DNA of 33,970 bases, taken from positions 1 through 33,970 of the forward strand of contig CADCIO010000033.1 of NCBI GenBank assembly GCA_902801475.1. The letters run 5' to 3'. The stretch is from an uncultured Bacteroidales bacterium (GTDB lineage Bacteria; Bacteroidota; Bacteroidia; Bacteroidales; Bacteroidaceae). The position numbers were made by a program, and so were the translations under genes. Shown here in pieces: positions 8,376 through 15,444 of this stretch; positions within the stretch are counted from its first letter, which is position 1; every line of letters begins with the position of its first letter. The notes below the pieces were generated by a model. It ran no database searches. It was not told where the DNA came from and saw only the letters and a list, made by a program, of their open reading frames with translations.

Positions 8376-9074
8376 ATGACGCGACAGCATATAGTTTTTC
8401 TGACAGGAGCAGGCATAAGCGCAGAAAGCGGACTTGCTACATTCCGTGGCAAAGATGGCATGTGGACTAATGAGGAGTGGGTACATCTGGCTAGTACAGA
8501 TGCACTTTACAATGAGACGCAGAAATGTCTCGACTTCTATAACTGGAGGCGGAAGCATCTGGCAGAAGTGGAACCCAACGTGGCTCACAAGATAATTGCG
8601 GAATTGGAAAAAGAGCATAAGGTGACAGTCATCACGCAGAACGTGGATAACCTGCATGAACGGGCAGGCTCTACAGAGGTGATTCATCTGCATGGTGAGT
8701 TGAGCAAAGTTTGCTCGATGGACAATCGGACAACATGCGTAAAAGAATATCCGTTGACCACTCCCATCATGGTTGGTGATAAAGCGGAAGACGGATCACA
8801 ACTACGGCCTTATATCGTGATGTTTGGCGAATATATTGATAGTATGAATGTAGCTATCGACATCGTTAGCATGGCTGATATCTTCGTAGTCATCGGCACC
8901 TCGCTGAAGGTCTATCCTGCAGCAGGATTCATCAACTATGCCCACCATGAGGTTCCCAAGTTTGTGATTGACCCAGGAGAAATGAATCAATGCACCGATT
9001 TGGGCTTCACTCACTTCAAGACAACGGCCACAGAAGGCATGAAGATGCTGCTGGAGGCGTTTAAGAAATTATGA
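8376..9074 (+). CDS. cobB: class III sirtuin, NAD-dependent protein deacylase (CobB/SIRT5-like)
   Basis: A 232-residue protein covering just the sirtuin catalytic core. GAGIS at 11-15 binds NAD, TQNVDNLHERAG at 87-98 is the second NAD motif, and H106 in HLHGEL is the catalytic base. Y55 and R58 (FYNWRR) form the Y-x-x-R pair that marks desuccinylase/demalonylase-type sirtuins of the CobB/SIRT5 class. Only two cysteines (SKVCSMDNRTTC) occur where four zinc ligands are usual, so the structural zinc may be absent. The late 'IGTSLKVYPAAG' motif is present. It is co-transcribed with the DraG homologue. It could be an ordinary deacylase, a reverser of acylation by a partner, or an NAD-depleting defence protein; length and motifs favour the deacylase. 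Confidence 0.9.
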   Translation: MTRQHIVFLTGAGISAESGLATFRGKDGMWTNEEWVHLASTDALYNETQKCLDFYNWRRKHLAEVEPNVAHKIIAELEKEHKVTVITQNVDNLHERAGSTEVIHLHGELSKVCSMDNRTTCVKEYPLTTPIMVGDKAEDGSQLRPYIVMFGEYIDSMNVAIDIVSMADIFVVIGTSLKVYPAAGFINYAHHEVPKFVIDPGEMNQCTDLGFTHFKTTATEGMKMLLEAFKKL

Positions 9075-9117
9075 TATAATTAACAAGGACAGAAATCAGA
9101 TAATTGTGATTTAAGAT

Positions 9118-9542
9118 ATGGACAATTTGACATTATCAATAACTAAGATTGGTGACTTGCTACTTGAAAATAGAATCACCAGAAAAGAAAATGGGAAACC
9201 TATCGAAAACGTTAGGCTTACCATTCCTGAGTACCAACGTCCCTTCAAATGGACTGCACGTAATGCAATTCAATTGCTTGACGATATTCTTGAAGCAAGA
9301 AACAGCAATAAGGAGGTGTATCGTGTGGGGACGCTTATCTTGCATAAAACCAAAAACGACAATGGGCAAGATGTATACAATATTGTGGATGAGCAACAAA
9401 GAACGATTACTTTTTCATTGTTGCTTCTTGCGTTGTATGAACTTCAATACCTCCTACATATCCCTTTTATGATAGAATTGTGATGTTCTCGAAATCATAT
9501 AAGGATATAGAAAAACGTCTAAAAGCATTCCAGTACAAATAA
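9118..9542 (+). pseudogene. DUF262 gene with a large internal deletion
   Basis: ATG 9118 opens a normal DUF262 N-terminus: residues about 37-44 read IPEYQRPF and the nucleotide motif reads DEQQRTIT instead of the usual DGQQR. After LLLLALYELQYL the frame runs 10 codons and stops at 9481-9483. Another frame carries a plausible native C-terminus (YPFYDRIVMFSKSYKDIEKR..) to a stop at 9540-9542. The simplest reading is a deletion of most of a GmrSD-type gene, joining its first 115 or so codons out of frame to its last 30. The downstream HD gene starts 16 bp later, as expected for an operon neighbour. A short functional DUF262 fragment is less likely. Confidence 0.7.
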
Positions 9543-9558
9543 AACAAAGGGAAGAAAT

Positions 9559-10692
9559 ATGTCCGATTACTTATATGCAGTAATTCCATACAACAAAGGC
9601 GTTACCTTATATAGCCCTGACGAACTTGAAGAAGGTCGCAGTTATCCCGTTATTCCTGAATTGAAAGGCATTGATTCAAAATATGCTGAAGGGAATCGCC
9701 TTAAGTTGTTTGCGGATTTCCTCATGATTAATACTTGTGGCAGACAGTCATGGTTTACCAATAACGAGGATGGCTATAGTCAGTTAAGGGCAGAAATTTA
9801 TAAAATAGCTTTGGCTTTAGGTGCTCGTGAGGTTTGGTACGTTGCAGAAATGGCTACAGATGAGATGTATGATAAGGACTTCTCTTTTGATAATTGGATT
9901 CATAGTTTCAAAGAAGGTGCTCGACATGCTGCAGAGCTGAATGTAGATGCACTGAAAGACCGGTTTATATGCACCTATTATCATGATGACTTCTCTGATA
10001 TCATATTAGAGAGACTTACACCATTAAACTACACTGAAGAAGATGAGGAGGAGGAAGAAAACCATATAATCACTCAATTCATTTCACTCCAGGACGATGG
10101 AACAATCAAAATTGAACTGAAAGATTCCTGCTGGGATGACATTTCTACAGTGTCAGCCCGAACACTGAAAGAGGCCAGTGACAAAGTCCGACAAAAGCTG
10201 TGTCAAAATAGAAATAAAGGTTTACAGCTTGTCTTCGAAAGTGATGGTATTGAGCGAACACTGATTCAACAATATATCAAGGCTCTTGATTTGGCGTCTT
10301 TAAAGCATCTTGAACAGAAAGACAAGGCAGGTATGCCATATTTCGGTCATATCGCTCGTGTGTCAAATGCCTGCAAGACAGGGCCGGCTAAAGTGGTTGC
10401 GCTTCTACATGATATCATAGAAGATACTGATGTTACTTCTGAGCAACTGGAAGAAGCAGGCATGCCTGAGTTTGTCATAAAAGCTGTATTATGCCTTACA
10501 CGTAAAAACGGTGAGCCATACGAAGATTTTATCCGCCGGGCTGCAAAAAATCCTATTGCAAGGGAAGTGAAAATAGCAGATTTGGAAGACAATATGGATG
10601 TCCGAAGATTAGAGAATGTAACAGAAGACGATTTCAAGCGCATGGATAAATACCTGAACGCGTGGAAATATCTGAAGAGTTATACGAAATAA
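9559..10692 (+). CDS. HD-domain protein with a SpoT-like hydrolase domain and an unknown N-terminus
   Basis: A 377-residue protein. The C-terminal third has the metal-binding HD pattern of (p)ppGpp hydrolases: H264 (PYFGHIARV), H284-D285 with following E288/D289 (LLHDIIEDT), and D341 (KIADLEDNM, compare KLADR..NM in SpoT). No RelA-type synthetase domain is present, so it could be a stand-alone alarmone or nucleotide hydrolase. Residues 1-160 show no recognised domain; an acidic run (EEDEEEEEN, about 157-165) links the halves. The start follows 'gggaagaaat'. It stands 16 bp after the broken DUF262 gene and 12 bp before the next gene, so it probably belongs to a compact run of small genes from 9118 to 13,725. 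Confidence 0.8.
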   Translation: MSDYLYAVIPYNKGVTLYSPDELEEGRSYPVIPELKGIDSKYAEGNRLKLFADFLMINTCGRQSWFTNNEDGYSQLRAEIYKIALALGAREVWYVAEMATDEMYDKDFSFDNWIHSFKEGARHAAELNVDALKDRFICTYYHDDFSDIILERLTPLNYTEEDEEEEENHIITQFISLQDDGTIKIELKDSCWDDISTVSARTLKEASDKVRQKLCQNRNKGLQLVFESDGIERTLIQQYIKALDLASLKHLEQKDKAGMPYFGHIARVSNACKTGPAKVVALLHDIIEDTDVTSEQLEEAGMPEFVIKAVLCLTRKNGEPYEDFIRRAAKNPIAREVKIADLEDNMDVRRLENVTEDDFKRMDKYLNAWKYLKSYTK

Positions 10693-10704
10693 AACAGGAA
10701 TACT

Positions 10705-11112
10705 ATGGCGACAGATATATGGATACACTTAGAGCATAGAAGCAGAAAGAAGAATAAATATGTCTATGACTTCGAAGCAGATGGCGAGCGTATATATGCT
10801 CTGTTTGGTGCATTGGCAGGGGCTAGAGGGCCAATAGATCCCTTGTATAAACCTCGTGGTTTGCCTAATGATGTATCTCCTGAAGTCCTGGAAGAATACA
10901 GGCTATTTGAGGGAGATGCTCATACACCGAGTTGGTTGAATACAGAAGAGTTTCGGAGATGCCTTGACCTGACAATCACAGTTCTGTCAAAAAAAGGAGA
11001 TGAGGAGAACGTCAAAACATGGCTTCAGGTTTACGAAAAGACCTATGAGTACATGAAGTATTGTGATGACGAAGGAGAGCCAAGTAGAATGGTATTTTGG
11101 TTTGACAACTAA
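10705..11112 (+). CDS. conserved hypothetical protein (starts MATDIWIHLE)
   Basis: A 135-residue soluble protein without signal peptide or membrane segment. The N-terminus MATDIWIHLEHRSR and the following aromatic, acidic sequence resemble small hypothetical proteins I have seen in accessory regions of varied bacteria ('MATDI.iH.E.R'), but no function is known to me. It begins 12 bp after the HD gene and is followed 45 bp later by the first MIIDKEYP protein. An immunity or accessory role in a conflict system is a guess from the neighbourhood. Confidence 0.65.
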   Translation: MATDIWIHLEHRSRKKNKYVYDFEADGERIYALFGALAGARGPIDPLYKPRGLPNDVSPEVLEEYRLFEGDAHTPSWLNTEEFRRCLDLTITVLSKKGDEENVKTWLQVYEKTYEYMKYCDDEGEPSRMVFWFDN

Positions 11113-11157
11113 TAATGCATAAATATTTAACATTGTTCAGACATAATATAGGGTAAT

Positions 11158-12030
11158 ATGATTATTGATAAAGAATACCCAGCAACTCATTCGATGGACA
11201 CAGCATGGTTTGCATGCGACCTTGATGGGAATGTTGCTATATTCCAGTTTGAGGAAGACGGCCCAGGTCCGATTCCTTTCACAGACATTCATACAGATGA
11301 ACTTATATCATTGTTGGGAGAGGACATAGAAGGTCTGCCAATGATGCCCTTCAATAAAGCACAAATAGAAGAATTGAAAAGCAGCTTGAAGATTGTACAC
11401 ACCATAGAAGAAATAAGTTTCGGATGCAACATCCTTATAAATCCAGCTAAGGTTAAAGAGTTTGTGAAAGCAGGAGCAAGATTTGATTTGTGTTACTCAA
11501 TGGAAGAAGGCTTCTACCATCTCGAATACTTGGAAATAAAGCAAGAAGAGGTAATAGAACAAATGATAAAGAATGGAGATATCCTCGGAGCACAAGAATG
11601 TGACATCGAATTGTATTTCACAGACTGGAGAAAGGATTGTTCAGAACATCGCCTTGCACATTTCCCTTTCTATGTGTATGAACAAAGCCGTTGCATTAAC
11701 TACCCTCCAGAACGGGTCGTTGTGCCCAAGTATCCCATGAAGGTTGGGCAAATGTCAGAAAGGGCAAAGAAGTATATGTTCTCTTTGCCTGTACGATTTG
11801 AGGAAAAAGAAGGTATAGAGCCTTCAGAATTTATTGACTCACAATGCTGGTCGTTTTGTAATGATACAAAGGAAGTCAACGGCATAATGTATATGCAAGT
11901 TGCATTAACCGACGGTGGATTTGGTTATGTAAAAGTAATGCCCTACTCCTCTAATCAAGGTGTAAGTGAAGAATGGAAATCAGCTCCACGTATTATCAAC
12001 AAAAGTGACAAATATATTGACGTAGAATAA
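11158..12030 (+). CDS. MIIDKEYP-family hypothetical protein, copy 1
   Basis: A 290-residue cytosolic-looking, acidic protein with no catalytic motif that I recognise. Its first 28 residues (MIIDKEYPATHSMDTAW, then a D..GNV element) are nearly the same as those of the next gene, and both continue with an 'E..GP.PI' segment before diverging. The two are tandem paralogues only 6 bp apart. Tandem duplicates with conserved starts and varied bodies are common among immunity-type proteins, but no toxin partner is visible here. Confidence 0.7.
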   Translation: MIIDKEYPATHSMDTAWFACDLDGNVAIFQFEEDGPGPIPFTDIHTDELISLLGEDIEGLPMMPFNKAQIEELKSSLKIVHTIEEISFGCNILINPAKVKEFVKAGARFDLCYSMEEGFYHLEYLEIKQEEVIEQMIKNGDILGAQECDIELYFTDWRKDCSEHRLAHFPFYVYEQSRCINYPPERVVVPKYPMKVGQMSERAKKYMFSLPVRFEEKEGIEPSEFIDSQCWSFCNDTKEVNGIMYMQVALTDGGFGYVKVMPYSSNQGVSEEWKSAPRIINKSDKYIDVE

Positions 12031-12036
12031 AAGCAT

Positions 12037-12889
12037 ATGATTATTGACAAGGAATACCCATCAACTCATTCCATGTCAACGGCATGGTATGTTGCAGATG
12101 AAGAAGGAAATGTGGATATCATAGATATAGAGCACAATGGGCCTGTACCTATTGGAGAGTACCATGAAACCTGTGTTAATGATATTTTCTGGCAAGACTT
12201 CTCCTCTGAAGGTGTGGACACTATCAGGAACATATCTCTTCTTCCTGAGCAGATTCTTCCTATGCTGGAGCCTAATGATGAAATGGGGGACTGGGAGATA
12301 GACAAAAATGGTTGGCATAACTATGAGTGGTCCGATTTGCTTTTTAGAATCGACATGACGAAGTATGACGTTTTCAAAAAGGCACTCTTTTTAAAAGATC
12401 ATGATTATTCCTATCGTCCTGTTTGTCTATCCAAAGAGATGGGATTATTCTTTGCAGATTTCTTCGATAACAAACTGGGCGTGGACTTACTTGTCAAAAA
12501 TAATGTGGTTTTAAAGAAATATCACATGCCTTATTACGAGACTCCCGACGAATATGTCGAATATGGGGAAGGCGAAATTGACGAGGAATACGAATCTCTG
12601 AGAAAAAACAATCAGAAATTCCCCGTATTCATTTTTTGGCAAGGGTATTCTCCAAGTTTTCGTCCTGCAGTTCGTATAACAGCTCCTAATCGTCCTATAC
12701 GGTATCTCTATAGAATATGTTTATGATGGGAAAATCTGGAATGAACTTGCAAAGAATGATCATGAAAAGATTTACTATCATGTTGGGAGTCGTACAATAA
12801 TGGATGAAAAGACAATGCACGATCTTATTGAAAAAGGATTGTCAGAGGAATATGACTACCAAAAACATCATGGAATGAAACTCAAATAG
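12037..12889 (+). pseudogene. MIIDKEYP-family hypothetical protein, copy 2, frameshifted
   Basis: The frame from ATG 12037 ends at a stop at 12724-12726 after 229 codons, but protein-like sequence continues in the +1 frame (IEYVYDGKIWNELAKNDHEK, later SEEYDYQKHHGMKLK) to a stop at 12887-12889. One extra base, or two missing, between about 12690 and 12712 would restore a 283-residue protein, close to the 290 residues of copy 1. The next gene starts 1 bp after the restored stop, which supports the longer form as ancestral. A sequencing or assembly error would give the same picture. Confidence 0.7.
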
Positions 12890-12890
12890 T

Positions 12891-13637
12891 ATGATACAAA
12901 TTGAACTACTCTCAATTGATCTGTCCAACTATTGCTCAAAGCAATGTTCGTTCTGCTATAATCATAGCAGACGAGAGGGTAAGACTGTGTGGAAGCCGTC
13001 AGAGGTAATTGATTTCGCTTCTGATTGCATCAAGCATGGGGTGAAGGCTGTATCGTTGGGAGGGGGAGAACCATTTGAATATGATGGCGTATTTGAAGTG
13101 ATAGATGCACTTTATGCACAATGTTACTTGTCTGTTACATCCAACGGGCTACCACTGGAAGATTCTAAGATATGGGAATTACTGTGCCAGCATAAACCTG
13201 ACAAGATTCACCTTACCATTCATCAGCCAGATAATAATGAAGAGGTATCGAGGGTGGAAAAACGTTTAACCGAGATTGATTCTATTGGAATAAAGCCTGG
13301 ACTAAACCTGTTGGTTGGAGCAGACAAAGCTGAATATGCAAAGGTGGTATATAATCGGTTAAGCAAATTACTGAACAACGACCAGATTATCCTGGTTCCT
13401 CAGCGCTTTTCAAATACACCAACTCCTAAGCAGTTAGCATCGGTGGCAGATGGAAAGCCTTTTCAAAGTCCCTCCTGCCTGCTGAAGTGCCAACGTCCAA
13501 AGAATTTCTGTTCAGTATCATGGGATAAGAAAGTGAATTCATGCAGCTTCGCATCAGGAAAAGTATCGTTGGATAGTCTTGATTACAAAGGATTGGAGAA
13601 AGCATTGGGCAGCGTAAACTGGAAGAGTTGTATATAA
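12891..13637 (+). CDS. small radical SAM protein with extra C-terminal cysteines
   Basis: A 248-residue protein. C15-x3-C19-x2-C22 (CSKQCSFC) is the classic radical SAM [4Fe-4S] ligand set, and GGGEP at 57-61 is the SAM-binding GGE motif. The last 60 residues hold five more cysteines, including a 'FCSVSWDKKVNSCSF' pattern like the C..d..g.v..C core of SPASM/twitch auxiliary cluster domains. This suggests a second iron-sulfur cluster and a peptide, nucleotide or sugar substrate. It starts 1 bp after the restored stop of the previous gene. No precursor peptide is visible next to it. The substrate is unknown. Confidence 0.82.
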   Translation: MIQIELLSIDLSNYCSKQCSFCYNHSRREGKTVWKPSEVIDFASDCIKHGVKAVSLGGGEPFEYDGVFEVIDALYAQCYLSVTSNGLPLEDSKIWELLCQHKPDKIHLTIHQPDNNEEVSRVEKRLTEIDSIGIKPGLNLLVGADKAEYAKVVYNRLSKLLNNDQIILVPQRFSNTPTPKQLASVADGKPFQSPSCLLKCQRPKNFCSVSWDKKVNSCSFASGKVSLDSLDYKGLEKALGSVNWKSCI

Positions 13638-13647
13638 TAAGAAGGAT

Positions 13648-13725
13648 ATGGAATACGTTTACAAATATCCAAGACCAGCGGTTACAGCCGATTGCATTGT
13701 TATTACGAAAGAAGCAGATGCTTAA
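13648..13725 (+). pseudogene. NUDIX hydrolase gene truncated after 25 codons
   Basis: ATG 13648 opens MEYVYKYPRPAVTADC followed by IVITKEADA and a stop. This is the characteristic N-terminus of Bacteroidetes NUDIX hydrolases of the ADP-ribose pyrophosphatase/NrtR-like kind ('Y.YPRPAVTADCV.F'). The Nudix box itself and everything else is gone; the sequence switches at about 13,720-13,727 to the tail of a surface protein. It therefore marks the right end of the island. Its former presence adds another ADP-ribose/NAD-linked function to the island's DraG and sirtuin. Confidence 0.7.
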
Positions 13726-14201
13726 CACCGATTATTTGTTATGAGAAAGGCAAGCTGTCGTTCAATTGCGAAACAGAAGGTGTTGAATACAAGTCGAGCA
13801 TCACAAACAGCGACATCAAGGAATATGTCAGGCCTGACATCGACCTGAGCGTGACCTACCACATCAGCGTCTATGCCACGAAGAATGGCTATGAGGACTC
13901 TGATGTTGCCACTGCCACACTGTGTTGGATAGACGTTCAGCCGCAGACAGAGGGCATTGAAGTGGCCACCACGATGCAGAGCATTGAGGCCCTACCTGTG
14001 CTGATTCAGACGAATGGGCAGGTGGTGAGCATCACGGGAGCTGCTGAAGGCACAGAGATAGCTATCTATGATGTTGCTGGCAGGCTGGTGGGCTCTGCCA
14101 AGGCTTCTGTGGGAACTACGGACATCAGCACTTCGCTCCGCGACAAGGACATTGCCATTGTGAAGATTGGCAGCAAGAGCGTGAAGGTGGTGATGAAATA
14201 G
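13725..14201 (+). pseudogene. C-terminal fragment of a BspA/leucine-rich-repeat-type surface protein
   Basis: From 13725 the open frame reads TPIICYEKGKLSFNCETEG and continues through a fibronectin-like segment (YHISVYATKNGYEDSDVATA) to a sorting-like tail (IAIYDVAGRLVGSAK, ending KIGSKSVKVVMK). These are typical of the last 150-160 residues of Prevotella/Bacteroides BspA-like and other secreted proteins. No start codon, signal peptide or repeat domain is present; the body of the gene has been lost. GC content rises sharply here compared with the NUDIX stub. Confidence 0.75.
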
Positions 14202-14225
14202 TCGCGCAGTTTGAGAATAGCAAGA

Positions 14226-14258
14226 GGCGCAGGGGAAAGGAAATCCTCTGCGCCTTTT
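14226..14258 (+). terminator. terminator after the surface-protein fragment
   Basis: GGCGCAGGGG (14226-14235) and CCTCTGCGCC (14245-14254) form a 10-bp stem with one G-T pair, followed by TTTT. It lies between the plus-strand BspA tail and the convergent esterase gene. Confidence 0.65.
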
Positions 14259-14277
14259 GTGTTGAGTTAGTGGAGTG

Positions 14278-14952
14278 TCATGTGGCATTCAGGAACCAGG
14301 CGAAGGCTTTGGCCATGCGACGCTCTGAATCGATGAAGTGGTTGCCGGGGTTCCATTCCAGGTGGGTGGTGATGCCCTGCTGGGTGAGGAGGGTGTGCTG
14401 CTGGCGGATGGCATTGCCCACCTGAGCCATGATGGGGTTTCGGGTTTTCTCTTCCTTGTCGCCCAGACTGAGATAGATGGACGGGGCATGGGGTGTGTGG
14501 TCGGCTGCATACTGAGTCCAGCCAGGATACCAGACGGAGGGGGATGCAGCAGCTATGCCTTCAAACTGGGAGGTCTGGTAGGCTGCCCAGAGGGCAAAGA
14601 GTCCGGCCAGGGAATAGCCTCCGAGTAGGCAATGGGTGGCAGGGCCCATGAGGGGTGGCAGGGCTGGGAGGAGCTCGTGGAGGATGTAGTCCAAGGTGTC
14701 TTTGGCCTGGTCGCCGAAGGGTTGCTTGCCAAACACGGGGGGTGAAGGCCAGGGAGTGAGCTCGCTGTTCCAGTCTTCCACCATGAAAGCCACGAGCGAG
14801 AAGGGCTTGGGTGTGAAGGCTTGTATGATGCTGACCTCTTGCTCCAGGAGGTGGAGGTCGTGGTGGTCTACGGGCTGGATGAGCAGATGGTGGGCATCGG
14901 GCTGAATGTAGAGGTGGCACTCCCGGTTTTGGATGGTCTTGATTTGCTGCAT
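14278..14952 (-). CDS. alpha/beta-hydrolase, esterase family
   Basis: A 224-residue protein with the nucleophile elbow GYSLAG (about 112-117), a later Asp in LSLGDKEE and a His in PGNHF near the end, matching the Ser-Asp-His triad order of the esterase-D/enterochelin-esterase type fold. The ASPSVWYPGW segment is typical of such esterases. No signal peptide. It lies 32 bp downstream of the broken ElaA gene on the same strand and probably shared its promoter at 15341. Substrate unknown; a siderophore- or acyl-ester hydrolase are options. Confidence 0.8.
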   Translation of the reverse strand: MQQIKTIQNRECHLYIQPDAHHLLIQPVDHHDLHLLEQEVSIIQAFTPKPFSLVAFMVEDWNSELTPWPSPPVFGKQPFGDQAKDTLDYILHELLPALPPLMGPATHCLLGGYSLAGLFALWAAYQTSQFEGIAAASPSVWYPGWTQYAADHTPHAPSIYLSLGDKEEKTRNPIMAQVGNAIRQQHTLLTQQGITTHLEWNPGNHFIDSERRMAKAFAWFLNAT

Positions 14953-14984
14953 GCTATGGGTTGTCTGGTTGATGGTCGTTGTTG

Positions 14985-15315
14985 TTATTTCTCGTACATG
15001 CTTGCCTTGCGGGTCCAGGTCATCTTGATGTGGGGTATGCCATCGAGGATGAAAGGCTCTGACGACTGGTGGAACCCTACACGCTCATAGAAGCCTCGGG
15101 CATACTCCTGGGCCTCTATGTCGATGAGTTGGGCATTGAAATGACTGACCGCTGCCTCTATGGCATGGAGCATGATTTCACGGCCATAGCCCTTGCCCCG
15201 CTCTGTGGTGATGACACGGCCAATGGACCACAAACACCTCGCTACGCACCCTGAGGAGTTCGTAGAGTTCAGCAAGGGTCAGCTGGTAAAATGCTTTCTT
15301 GTGGATTTCCGCCAT
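14985..15315 (-). pseudogene. elaA: ElaA-type GNAT acetyltransferase with an internal deletion
   Basis: From ATG 15315 the protein starts as ElaA does (AFYQLTLAELYELLRVRSEV, then FVV). It then jumps, out of frame near 15,236, to the acetyl-CoA binding part (IGRVITTERGKGYGREI) and the normal ElaA end (FILDGIPHIKMTW). In E. coli ElaA roughly 46 residues separate these two blocks, so about 140 bp have been lost and the frame broken. The rest is well preserved, which suggests a recent event. Confidence 0.8.
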
Positions 15316-15340
15316 TTCTATAGATTGGTTATTTTCGATG

Positions 15341-15348
15341 CAAATATA
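15341..15348 (-). promoter_or_regulatory. -7 box for the elaA-esterase pair
   Basis: On the minus strand 15348-15341 reads TATATTTG, a full TAnnTTTG match, 26 bp before the ElaA start. No clear -33 TTTG is seen at the standard spacing. Confidence 0.45.
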
Positions 15349-15408
15349 CAACTTTTCCAGCAAATGCCATTGCGCTGGCAAAAAATTGGTGGTTTTTGAT
15401 GGTTTTTA

Positions 15409-15440
15409 TTGCGACAATCAGAGAAAAATGTGTAACTTTG
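15409..15440 (+). promoter_or_regulatory. promoter of the MATE gene, almost on top of its start codon
   Basis: TTG at 15409-15411, 21 nt, then TAACTTTG at 15433-15440. The ATG follows only four bases later at 15445, so the usual start site about 6-7 nt after the box would coincide with the codon. Translation may be leaderless, or transcription starts a little closer to the box. Confidence 0.5.
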
Positions 15441-15444
15441 CAGC

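Noticed and set aside
7105..9074. DraG-sirtuin pair as the known SirTM-macrodomain lipoylation operon
   Set aside because: There is no macrodomain, GcvH-like or lipoate-ligase gene, and the sirtuin has the Y-x-x-R deacylase motif, not SirTM features.
9149..9472. 107-codon alternative frame inside the DUF262 remnant
   Set aside because: It is a shadow of the DUF262 frame, with no protein-like motif, while the 9118 frame carries clear DUF262 motifs.
343..13700. 'GATTGCA' near both island edges as an attachment-site repeat
   Set aside because: Only 7 bp match, flanks differ, and there is no integrase or tRNA; chance is enough to explain it.
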